14,502 bases of DNA. Origin: Gemmatimonadota bacterium (GTDB lineage Bacteria > Latescibacterota > UBA2968 > UBA8231). Position numbers and translations under genes: made by a program. This document shows, piece by piece, positions 1 to 6,660 of this stretch; position 1 is the first letter of the stretch, and every line of letters begins with the position of its first letter. The stretch covers positions 1 through 14,502 of the forward strand of contig JAPOYQ010000680.1 in the NCBI GenBank assembly GCA_026706505.1, written 5' to 3'. The notes under the pieces were generated by a model. It saw only the letters and a program-made list of their open reading frames with translations. It was not told where the DNA came from and searched no databases.

Positions 1-1
1 A

Positions 2-208
2 CACCGCGTGACGCCGACGGAAGCGGGGCAATTCATGGACGAGGATTTGTTTCCGGAGCAGTGCGAATTGGTGGGATCAATGTTAAAGGTGCCCGAGGGG
101 CCGGGGCTGGGCGTGGAGTTTAACGAAGAGCTGGCCCAGGAGCAGGAGTTCAAGTTTTGGGAAGCGCCGCATTTGCGGCGGCGGGATGGGTCGCATACGA
201 ACTGGTAG
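2..208 (+). CDS. Mandelate racemase/muconate lactonizing-type (enolase superfamily) enzyme, C-terminal tail
   Basis: Open reading frame running in from the left edge and ending at TAG 206-208; only the last 68 codons are visible. The reading VPEGPGLGVEFNEE followed by an aromatic/proline/arginine-rich end (EAPHLRRRDGSHTNW) is the usual C-terminal capping segment of mandelate racemase/galactonate-dehydratase-like proteins, where the P-x-GPGLGVE strand precedes the last helix. The catalytic barrel residues lie upstream of the window, so the substrate cannot be deduced; members of this family mostly dehydrate or epimerise sugar acids. A GTG at 8 is only an internal codon of the truncated gene. 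It converges on the HAD gene with a 35-nt gap. The family call rests on one motif and the overall look of the tail. Confidence 0.72.
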   Translation, partial: HRVTPTEAGQFMDEDLFPEQCELVGSMLKVPEGPGLGVEFNEELAQEQEFKFWEAPHLRRRDGSHTNW

Positions 209-243
209 TAGCTACTATTCTGTGCTTTGACGCGATTTCCTAA

Positions 244-891
244 TTAAGCACTAAGGAGTCGAGGCAACGTTGAAATGTCGTCTATAACCGCAATTTTGGG
301 TACTTCGTCAAATTCACTTTTGCTTGTCACACCTGATAGCACCGCAATAAAGGGGACCTTGGCCCGCTCGGCCGTTAACGCATCAATCGTACTGTCGCCA
401 ACGTAAAGTACGTCATTAGCATCCATTTGCATTCTAGAGATAGCGGTTGTTAACGCGCTGGGATGTGGTTTGTGTTCGGCAACATCTTCTCCGCCGATGA
501 TGACGCGGAAGCGATTGGACAGTCCTTCTCTCGCTAGAATCTCCTCAATCCTATAGCGAAATTTCGTCGACGCGATTCCCAAGGCAAAACCCATTTCGAT
601 CAACCGCTCAGTTGTCGCGGGGACGCTATCAAACATAGACGTTAAGTCCGCCATAACCTGATCAGCTCGTTCGACAAAGTTGCTTACAAACAAACTAACA
701 TCCTGATCATTTGTTTGCCCAGTCAAACTCAGGAAGGTATCCCCCAAAGACATACCAATAGTTCGCTTGATTCGCTCGTCGTCGGCCTGGGGCAAATTCA
801 ACCTTTCCAGCGCAAAATTAACACACTCAATGATGCCTTTTGTTGAATCTGCTAGTGTAAGGTCGAAATCAAAAATGATCGCCCGAGCCAT
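244..891 (-). CDS. HAD-superfamily hydrolase (phosphoglycolate-phosphatase-like, subfamily IA)
   Basis: 215 residues when started at ATG 891-889. All four HAD motifs are present. Motif I is FDFDLTLADS (nucleophile D8, acid/base D10). Motif II is the S/T in GIASTK (S108). Motif III is K141 in EHKPHP. Motif IV is VGDSTID (D166, D170). The alpha-helical cap between motifs I and II (about residues 18-95) fits subfamily IA phosphatases, which dephosphorylate small metabolites such as 2-phosphoglycolate; the real substrate is unknown. The frame stays open to 963, but that upstream start lies in the loop of a strong hairpin, and homologues begin just before the FDFD motif. No clear Shine-Dalgarno precedes 891 (only AAAGGGA about 15 nt away). 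Base composition is much lower in GC than its neighbours (bases 301-360: 26/60 G+C; lactonase bases 1321-1380: 42/60), suggesting a separate origin. Confidence 0.88.
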   Translation of the reverse strand: MARAIIFDFDLTLADSTKGIIECVNFALERLNLPQADDERIKRTIGMSLGDTFLSLTGQTNDQDVSLFVSNFVERADQVMADLTSMFDSVPATTERLIEMGFALGIASTKFRYRIEEILAREGLSNRFRVIIGGEDVAEHKPHPSALTTAISRMQMDANDVLYVGDSTIDALTAERAKVPFIAVLSGVTSKSEFDEVPKIAVIDDISTLPRLLSA

Positions 892-941
892 AGCTTGCCG
901 TGCGAATCCCTTTCTCAATACGGTCCGTAGGCATTCAACTA

Positions 942-983
942 CAGGGCGTACAACGCGGTCCAATAGCAGCGTTGTACGCCCTG
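942..983 (-). terminator. Perfect 15-bp stem hairpin between lactonase and HAD genes
   Basis: CAGGGCGTACAACGC at 942-956 is the exact reverse complement of 969-983, with a 12-nt loop (957-968). It starts 11 nt after the lactonase stop codon on the minus strand and lies before the HAD start. The position and strength suit a transcription terminator or 3' mRNA stabiliser of the lactonase transcript. No U-run follows on the minus strand (next bases TAGTTGAATG), so classical intrinsic termination is uncertain. The symmetric arm could alternatively be a protein-binding palindrome or a small dispersed repeat. Confidence 0.55.
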
Positions 984-994
984 CTATCTATCTC

Positions 995-2068
995 CTAAAA
1001 AACCGGAATAAATTTGTGGCACACGGGCGAGACGACTTCGGCCTTGTGGCCGGTGGGCGTGAGCTTGCCGGTGTCTGGATCAATGCGGAAGGTGAAGATG
1101 TCGTCGGTACTGTGGTTGCCGACGATTAGGTAGGTGCCCGTGGGGTCGAGGCCGAAGTTGCGCGGGTTGGCACCGCCGGTTGGCACGATCTCGACAAGTG
1201 CGAGCTGGCCGTTGTCTTGGTCGATAGCATAGACGGCAATGGAGTCGTGGCCGCGATTGGATCCGTAGAGGAAGCGGCCATTGGGGTGGACGTGGATGTC
1301 GGCGGTGTGGCTGACCTCCGCATAGCCGTCGGGCAGCGTCGAGATGGTCTGGATGGTGGCGAGCGTGCCGGCGTCGGCGTCGTAGTCAAACGCCGTGATG
1401 GTGTTGCTCAACTCGTTGATGACGTAAGCCCGTTGGCTGTCGGGGTGGAAGGCGAGGTGGCGCGGGCCGCTGCCAGGGGCGATTTCCGCGGGCGTCTGCG
1501 CGACGAGCTTGCCATTTTCGTGGTCAATCGCATAGATGAGCACCTTGTCGATGCCCAAGTCGGGGGCAAAGGCGTGTTTGTTGTTGGGGGCGACCATAAT
1601 CGAGTGGGCGTGTGGCCCCTCTTGGCGGCCTGGGTTGACCGAAGAACCCTCGTGTTGGACGAAATCCGTAGCCGGGCCGAGCGAGCCATCTTCGCGGATT
1701 GGCAGGATGGCGACGCTGCCGCCGCCGTAGTTGGCGGCTAGCGCGTACTTACCGGCGCGGTCAATGCTGATGTGGCAGGGGCCGGGGCCAACGGTCGATT
1801 CGGTGTTGATGTGGGTGAGGGCTCCGCTCTGTTGGTCAATGGCAAAGGCCGCAATCGCGCCGCCGGGCCGGTCGCCGACCTCGCTGGTCTCGCCGATGGC
1901 GTAGAGGAAGCGGCGGTTGGGCGCGATGTCGAGGAAGGACGGATTGTCAATGCCGCCAATGCTGCTTTGATGAGCGAGCGCACCGGTGGCCATGTCGAGG
2001 CGATAGACGTGGATGCCGTCCTCGTCGCCGCTGGAATAGGTGCCGATATAGACGAGATAGTCACTCAT
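995..2068 (-). CDS. Lactonase family protein (6-phosphogluconolactonase-type seven-bladed beta-propeller)
   Basis: 357 residues from ATG 2068-2066. The start is fixed by an AGGAG (2080-2076) seven bases upstream and by the family-typical opening YLVYIGTYSSGDEDGIHVYRL. Recurrent blade motifs are visible: NPSFLDIAPNRRFLYA, GPCHISIDRAGKYALAANYGGG, EGPHAHS, GSGPRHLAFHPDSQRAYV, ADIHVHPNGRFLYGSNRGHDSIAVY, GANPRNFGLDPTGTYLIVGN. These match the Pgl/YkgB (lactonase, PF10282-type) propeller of about 340-360 residues. The E. coli member hydrolyses 6-phosphogluconolactone, but many relatives act on other lactones or only bind ligands. An in-frame upstream ATG (2149) would add a hydrophobic leader (see findings). 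The gene follows the secreted-protein operon on the same strand after a 165-nt gap. Confidence 0.9.
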   Translation of the reverse strand: MSDYLVYIGTYSSGDEDGIHVYRLDMATGALAHQSSIGGIDNPSFLDIAPNRRFLYAIGETSEVGDRPGGAIAAFAIDQQSGALTHINTESTVGPGPCHISIDRAGKYALAANYGGGSVAILPIREDGSLGPATDFVQHEGSSVNPGRQEGPHAHSIMVAPNNKHAFAPDLGIDKVLIYAIDHENGKLVAQTPAEIAPGSGPRHLAFHPDSQRAYVINELSNTITAFDYDADAGTLATIQTISTLPDGYAEVSHTADIHVHPNGRFLYGSNRGHDSIAVYAIDQDNGQLALVEIVPTGGANPRNFGLDPTGTYLIVGNHSTDDIFTFRIDPDTGKLTPTGHKAEVVSPVCHKFIPVF

Positions 2069-2075
2069 AGTGGAA

Positions 2076-2080
2076 CTCCT
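2076..2080 (-). promoter_or_regulatory. Shine-Dalgarno deciding the lactonase start
   Basis: AGGAG read on the minus strand, seven bases before ATG 2068-2066. It favours the short cytoplasmic form over the upstream in-frame ATG at 2149, which has only GGTGA four bases before it. Confidence 0.6.
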
Positions 2081-2189
2081 TTGAGTTGTGAAGGCGATGG
2101 AAGGGAGGAAGAGAAGCATAGATAACAGGGCATTCGTTACAAACCGCATCGTTTCACCAAAACAGTGTTGAACTTTCATAAGCGACAGA

Positions 2190-2216
2190 CCTAATCCCAT
2201 AAATCCTGCCAATCCC
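2190..2216 (-). repeat. Three imperfect 9-bp units (GGGATTGGC / AGGATTTAT / GGGATTAGG)
   Basis: Minus strand, in the gap between secreted protein B and the lactonase. Three contiguous 9-mers share a (G/A)GGATT core. Similar degenerate GGATT-type short-period repeats are common in intergenic DNA of several uncultured phyla, from memory. No function is evident and it is not coding if the lactonase starts at 2068 or 2149. Confidence 0.4.
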
Positions 2217-2233
2217 GTTAATTTTATTTGGTT

Positions 2234-2791
2234 CTAATAGACAACCGAGATCGCACCCGTGTGCGTTCCTGGCCCCGACTCGGCCCCTAGATCGAGGCGG
2301 TAGAGATACATGCCCGGCGCGACCACGGCCCCCGCCTCGTCGCGAGCCGTCCAAGTGAAGCGATGGCCCGTTGCGGTCGGCGTGGATTCGACCGCAGCGA
2401 TTTGGCGGCCCGCTAGGTCGTAGAGCACGAGCGTGGGGGTCGCCGCGTCTAGCTTGAAGACCACAAAGCGCATGTCGAGCGCGTCGTTGATCCCGTCGCC
2501 GTTGGGCGTGATCACGGGTGAGGCCAGTTCTAGTGCGTCGATGAGTTGGCCGTGCTCGGCTAGTTCGGGTAGCATTACTACCTGAGAGCGGCGCTCGGCT
2601 GGCTCGACCGACTGCCAGAGGCCGGGCCGCTCGCTCAACCCGAGATCGAGGGGAAAAACCGTGGCGTTGTGCAAAACTCGCGTCGTGAAACCCACCCGAA
2701 TCGAGTCCTCGGTCACAATGCGCGGCAGGGCGACCAACAGCGAGTCGCCTCGCTGCTCGACGCGGGCGGGCGCAATTGGCGCAGGGCCGAT
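2234..2791 (-). CDS. Secreted protein B, C-terminal part with FlgD-like/gliding-motility-type C-terminal domain (cut off by adapter artefact)
   Basis: 185 codons open from the inner edge of the adapter block to TAG 2236-2234, in the same frame as the upstream part (2819-4579). An isolated gene caller would start it at 2737 (GTG), but that is internal. The segment RGDSLLVALPRIVTEDSIRVGF aligns with DDGLTVVLPERVTRANNAPLRI of neighbour protein A. The last 80 or so residues hold SPVITPNGDGINDAL, a LVLYDLAGRQIA strand and GMYLYRLDL. This is the TPNGDGxND ... (Y/F)DxxGR ... PGxY(L/V)Y(R) signature of FlgD Ig-like/type IX-like C-terminal domains found on many secreted proteins. Such tails are thought to anchor or sort proteins to the cell surface. 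It is not a separate gene. Confidence 0.85.
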   Translation of the reverse strand: MGPAPIAPARVEQRGDSLLVALPRIVTEDSIRVGFTTRVLHNATVFPLDLGLSERPGLWQSVEPAERRSQVVMLPELAEHGQLIDALELASPVITPNGDGINDALDMRFVVFKLDAATPTLVLYDLAGRQIAAVESTPTATGHRFTWTARDEAGAVVAPGMYLYRLDLGAESGPGTHTGAISVVY

Positions 2792-2831
2792 GTGTAGATC
2801 TCGGTGGTCGCCGTATCATTAAAAAAAAAAA
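2792..2831. other. Assembly artefact: Illumina P5 adapter plus poly-A inside a gene
   Basis: Bases 2792-2820 are the exact reverse complement of the 29-nt Illumina P5 flow-cell adapter (minus strand begins AATGATACGGCGACCACC and ends GATCTACAC), followed on the plus strand by 11 A's (2821-2831). A read that runs through its insert into the adapter and past the molecule end yields exactly P5 complement followed by poly-A. Translated, it gives the familiar contaminant strings FFFNDTATTEIYT and MIRRPPRST in two minus-strand frames. In the gene's own frame it creates TAA TGA (2821-2816). By alignment to neighbour protein A it replaces about 33 native bases. Confidence 0.97.
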
Positions 2832-4579
2832 GTAAAGCGCAATAGGTCGAAACCCGAGTCCTCAGCCTCCATCTGCGGCCACAGCGTATAGGTAAAACGG
2901 GTGTCCTCGTTGGGGATGGCTTGGCGCGGCTCAATGCGGCCCACCGCGCCCTGCAACAGCGCGTCCTCAAACTCGACCGAGAGCGAATGGACCACCGGTG
3001 CCACACTTGGGTCATCGGTGGAGAGGATCATCTCCAGCAGGATGAAGCGGCGCGGGCTTTCCGATTGGAATGCCTCACCCGAAAACTGATAGACGTTGCT
3101 CCATTCCCCCCAATCCTCGCCGACCACGAGCGTCGTATCGACCGGGCCGCGCAGCACCTTGGGCGAACTGTTCCACTTCTCCTCGGTGACCTGTTCGCCG
3201 ATCTTGTTGTAAAATGTATAGACCGGCTCTAGCGAGTTGCCCGAGCGCGAGCGCAGTTGCAGGCGGGTGCCTGCGGCCAACTCGGTATCCCAAGAGAGGT
3301 TTTTGATGACTTTTGGCCGCCCGTCGCCCGAGGTTTGTCCTAAGTCGATGAAGTCCGAGTGCAATACTACTTCGGCGGGATAGCCCGGAGAGAAGAGCAT
3401 GAACTCGGCCCATTTGACGATGCCCCAGCCGGTGTCTCTGATGCCGTGCCAGAAGAAGTAGCGCATCTTGCGCGGCTTGAACATATAGCGAATGTAGAGC
3501 AGGCGGTCGGCGTTGGGATTGATGTGGGTCAGGAGCTCTGTGTAGTCGAACGCATCGGGCACGGGCAGATTGGAACTGAGGCTGCGGGTGCCATCTGAAT
3601 AGAGCACCGTATGGCCCGGGCCGGTGCCGTTGATCGAGAAGCCCACCAAGCCCTCGTCGGGCCGAAAGGAATAGAGGAAGAATTCATCGACGAAGAACAC
3701 CGCCCCCAAATCCACTCCGAACCACACCCCACCCTCTTTCCAGCCGAGGCTGCCATACGAAGAGCCGATTAGGTTGTTGGTGTTCATGTCGGCGTCGAAG
3801 AGATTTTGCGGATCGACTGAGTTGACCCCGTTGACAAATCGACCTCGCTGCATGGTGCCAATGCTGATGTTGTCGCCAATGCCGCGGACTTCGATTTCGG
3901 CCAAGGCCGCGTCCGGAGTCTTTTCTTCTGCCTCAATGCGAATGCGCTGGATCACCCGATAGTTGTTCTTGGCCATCGGGTCGATACCCAAGCCCTCGTC
4001 GAGCTGAAATACGCTGTCGCGAGCGGTGAATCCGAGGGGGATGACGAGTTGGCTGGCCGCGTTGGGCCGGGTCGTGCGGAAGAGAGGTTCCAGCAGCACC
4101 ATGTCGTCTTGCACCGAGATGCGGGTCCCCGTGCTGCCGTACACAGTAAACTGCCGAAAGGGACGCGCGCCCTCGTCGTCGGGAAAAACGAGGCGTATTT
4201 CCCGGGCCAGCACAGCGCGGCCCAAGTCTATCTCAATGGCCCAGTCCTCGACGGCATCCGCCGGGTCTGGACGCCAGAAGGTCTGGGGATCTCCGTCGAT
4301 GATGTACTCTGCATCGGCGGGATTGGAGGTCGCCTCCCAGATGCCGCCTGTAGTTCGTCCGCGACTCTTGCTCTCGTAGGAGAAGCGATGGGCATCGGCG
4401 ACCGCGTTGATGTCCTTGCGGAACTTGACGAGCTGTAGTTGGCCGTTTTCGCCCACTTCAGTTAGGCCGAGGGGCACTTGCCAAGTCGCCCAAGCATCTT
4501 GCCCTTGGAAGGTCAGGGTTTCGCTGCTAACGGCCATGGCAGCCAACGCGACGCAGACGAGCGGAAAAAGAAATCGCAT
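2819..4579 (-). CDS. Secreted protein B, N-terminal part with two F5/8-type C (discoidin-like) domains
   Basis: 586 residues from ATG 4579-4577 to an adapter-made TAA (2821-2819); with 2234-2791 it forms one protein of about 780 residues. A signal peptide is clear: MRFLFPLVCVALAAMAVSS, cleavage near residue 19. GGIWEATSNPADAEYIIDGDPQTFW...DWAIEIDLG (about 79-120, continuing to 185) and NLFDADMNTNN...GGVWFGVDLG (about 259-345) are two discoidin/F5-8C-like carbohydrate-binding beta-sandwiches; a further beta-rich part follows (FIDLGQTSGDGRPKVIKNLSWDTEL...). No catalytic signature is seen. GGGAG (4592-4588) sits 8 nt before ATG 4579 and overlaps the TGA of protein A. The alternative GTG at 4588 has no room for a ribosome site. 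The gap from protein A is 13 nt, so the two are co-transcribed. Export and surface binding are inferred. Confidence 0.86.
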   Translation of the reverse strand: MRFLFPLVCVALAAMAVSSETLTFQGQDAWATWQVPLGLTEVGENGQLQLVKFRKDINAVADAHRFSYESKSRGRTTGGIWEATSNPADAEYIIDGDPQTFWRPDPADAVEDWAIEIDLGRAVLAREIRLVFPDDEGARPFRQFTVYGSTGTRISVQDDMVLLEPLFRTTRPNAASQLVIPLGFTARDSVFQLDEGLGIDPMAKNNYRVIQRIRIEAEEKTPDAALAEIEVRGIGDNISIGTMQRGRFVNGVNSVDPQNLFDADMNTNNLIGSSYGSLGWKEGGVWFGVDLGAVFFVDEFFLYSFRPDEGLVGFSINGTGPGHTVLYSDGTRSLSSNLPVPDAFDYTELLTHINPNADRLLYIRYMFKPRKMRYFFWHGIRDTGWGIVKWAEFMLFSPGYPAEVVLHSDFIDLGQTSGDGRPKVIKNLSWDTELAAGTRLQLRSRSGNSLEPVYTFYNKIGEQVTEEKWNSSPKVLRGPVDTTLVVGEDWGEWSNVYQFSGEAFQSESPRRFILLEMILSTDDPSVAPVVHSLSVEFEDALLQGAVGRIEPRQAIPNEDTRFTYTLWPQMEAEDSGFDLLRFTFFF

Positions 4580-4592
4580 CGTTCCCACTCCC

Positions 4593-6650
4593 TCAGTATG
4601 CTACGCCCACGGGGCGGAGCAAGGCGGCAGCGCGGCGCTCGGATTGCAGGACCACAGAGATTAAGTACACGCCCGGAGGCAGGGCACGGCCCTCTGCGTC
4701 GCGTCCGTCCCAGCGGGCCGTTTGCGGGCCGGCTGTTTGCAGGCCTTGAGACACGGTCGCCACATGGCGCCCGTCGAGCGCATAGACCGCCAATTCGACG
4801 GGCACTTGTTCCGGTAGGCCATAGAGGGAATAGGCCATCCGAAGCTCGTCGTGAACGCCGTCGCCATTGGGCGTCAACACAGGCGTTGAAAAGCGCAAGT
4901 TTTGCACCAAGGCAGGTTGTTGATCCGAAATGCTAAGGACGCGCAGACTGTTAGTGGAGAGCAATTCGCTGGCATCGCCAGAGACGATGGGTTGGGGCAA
5001 GGTCTCGACCTCTGAGTCGGTGACGGTGCCCAAGAACGTAGTGGCCAGTTCAAACACTTCCGCGGCAAAGACGATGCGCAACGGCGCGTTGTTGGCACGG
5101 GTAACGCGCTCAGGTAGAACTACTGTCAGCCCATCGTCCTCTTCGCGGACGGCGGCTGGGTCGGTCGCTTGCCCGCCGACGAGCAACTCTTTGAACGCAG
5201 GCTGGGCACCCGTTTGGATGCGCACTTGGTCGAAGCCGCGCTGATTCCCTCCTGAGAAGGAGGCCGATAGGTCGTATGCAAACTCGACCATTTCGCCTAA
5301 GGCCACCTCGCCGAACCCGTGCGCGGGCCGTGGGTCGTCGAGTGGGGCCACTTCGCCGAGGACGCGCGCCGCCAACAGCGGTGCCCGCTCGACCCACAGC
5401 GAATCCAAGCGCACAAAATCCGCAAAGCGGGTGCTGTGCAAGGTAATGAGCACCTGTATGAAGGAGCCGCTGTCGAGGTTGAGCGGCAGACCCGACTGGG
5501 TCGTGGGCGTTGACCAGAAGGTCCAGTTGTCGCTGTCGTAGGTGATTGCGGCTCGCATTCCAGGACGGGGGCTGCGCTGGACAAAGTCACAGGAGGCGCA
5601 CGTGCGGGCAAACCCCGTGCGGAGATCGTTCTCGTAGCGGGCGCGGGAGACGACCTTTTCCTTGCCAGTGACCGTGTATTCGTGATAGATGTTCGGATCG
5701 TCGTCGCGACCCGTGCGAACCTCGATCTCGGCGAAGGCCCGTGCATCGAGTGTCTCAACGGCTTCGCCAGCGACAAAACGCATCGGCGTGATGCTAAAAA
5801 ATAGCCGACCAAAATTCTGTTCGGCCCCGAGGTCAATGATCTTGGAGCGGTACGTAGCCCGCTTGGGAAAGCCCTCGCCATAGACCTCAAACTCGCTGAT
5901 GGTTCCGAGGAGCGAGCGGGCTTGATTGCCTTGGCCGCCGGATGAGCCGCTAACGCGGTTCCGGGTCAAGGCCGTCTCGTCGATGATGGAGAATTTGCGG
6001 GCCCAGCGGAAGAAGCGCACGTATTGCTGGTCAAAACCAATGCGCACGTCATGGGCAAAATTTTGCGTCGGCTCGGCGACGATCCTCGCGAGGGGCAGCG
6101 GTCCTTTGATGGCGAAAATCTCGCTGTTTTCCTCTTGGATCGAGATTTGGAAGGCCGGGGTCGAGTCCGTGCGCAGCGGCGTGCCGTCGGAGCGAAAGCC
6201 GCCCGAAGGGGTGTGGAAGCCGAAGGTGTGCGCCGGCACGGGCACGGCCAAGTCGATGGTGAAAAACTGCTTGCCAATGCCCTCGGCCTTGGAGGAATTG
6301 TACGTGGTGCTGTCGGCATCGATGAGTGCGACGCCGTTTTCGGTTGGGTCGCCGTTGCCTTCGTTCCACTTCCAGATGCGGGGCCGCTCGCCGTCGATAT
6401 AGCCTAATTCTTTGGGCTGGCGAAAGGTCGTCCAGTTGCTGAGCAGGGAAATGATGTTGACGCCCGGCTCGACGCGCACCGGCTGGATGGCACCAGGGAC
6501 GCGCTCAAAGTCAATCATAATGCTGACCGTGTCTTGGCCGGCCCAAGGCTGGCTGCCGCCGAGTTGCCAAGTAGTAACCTCGGCTTTTAGGGCGGTCGGA
6601 CCCAGAAGCGCGATAGCAACGGTGAGCGCGAAGCTGCGGGTGTTCAGCAT
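4593..6650 (-). CDS. Secreted protein A: F5/8-type domain protein with FlgD-like C-terminal domain
   Basis: 685 residues from ATG 6650-6648, preceded by AGGAG seven bases upstream; the AGG overlaps the dioxygenase stop codon. A signal peptide is visible (MLNTRSFALTVAIALLGPTALKA, cleavage near 23). ALIDADSTTYN...FFTIDLAVPV (about 108-138) opens a discoidin/galactose-binding-like fold. A second beta-rich region follows (SKIIDLGAEQNFGRLFFSI, FAEIEVRTGRDDDPN), with a CASC pair that could bind metal or form a disulfide. The C-terminal 95 residues carry STPVLTPNGDGVHDELRM, VYALDGRHVATV, ARWDGRDAEGRALPPGVYLISV: a FlgD Ig-like/gliding-type C-terminal domain. It shares overall architecture with protein B next door, so the two are probably an ancient tandem duplication or a partner pair. 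No enzymatic motif is recognised. Confidence 0.88.
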   Translation of the reverse strand: MLNTRSFALTVAIALLGPTALKAEVTTWQLGGSQPWAGQDTVSIMIDFERVPGAIQPVRVEPGVNIISLLSNWTTFRQPKELGYIDGERPRIWKWNEGNGDPTENGVALIDADSTTYNSSKAEGIGKQFFTIDLAVPVPAHTFGFHTPSGGFRSDGTPLRTDSTPAFQISIQEENSEIFAIKGPLPLARIVAEPTQNFAHDVRIGFDQQYVRFFRWARKFSIIDETALTRNRVSGSSGGQGNQARSLLGTISEFEVYGEGFPKRATYRSKIIDLGAEQNFGRLFFSITPMRFVAGEAVETLDARAFAEIEVRTGRDDDPNIYHEYTVTGKEKVVSRARYENDLRTGFARTCASCDFVQRSPRPGMRAAITYDSDNWTFWSTPTTQSGLPLNLDSGSFIQVLITLHSTRFADFVRLDSLWVERAPLLAARVLGEVAPLDDPRPAHGFGEVALGEMVEFAYDLSASFSGGNQRGFDQVRIQTGAQPAFKELLVGGQATDPAAVREEDDGLTVVLPERVTRANNAPLRIVFAAEVFELATTFLGTVTDSEVETLPQPIVSGDASELLSTNSLRVLSISDQQPALVQNLRFSTPVLTPNGDGVHDELRMAYSLYGLPEQVPVELAVYALDGRHVATVSQGLQTAGPQTARWDGRDAEGRALPPGVYLISVVLQSERRAAALLRPVGVAY

Positions 6651-6660
6651 GTCCTGTCTC

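Noticed and set aside
206..217. 12-base palindrome TAGTAGCTACTA overlapping the enolase-family stop codon
   Set aside because: Too short and AT-rich to be a terminator stem; a possible operator cannot be supported from one copy.
767..1741. Long plus-strand ORFs opposite the HAD and lactonase genes (120 and 174 codons), and similar long antisense ORFs across the window
   Set aside because: Arg/Ala/Gly-rich shadow readings typical of high-GC antisense frames; the opposite strand carries clear family motifs.
2154..2819. 221-codon minus-strand ORF beginning MIRRPPRSTH
   Set aside because: Its start is the adapter read in another frame; the rest is the shadow of protein B's C-terminal part. The string is a known contamination signature.
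2821..2831. 11-A run as a programmed frameshift or transposon poly-A site
   Set aside because: The flanks are already in the same frame and the run is directly joined to an exact sequencing adapter, so an end-of-read poly-A is the simpler explanation.
2234..6650. Flagellar hook-assembly protein FlgD
   Set aside because: Only the terminal Ig-like domain resembles FlgD; signal peptides, F5/8-type domains and length show secreted surface proteins, and no flagellar genes are near.
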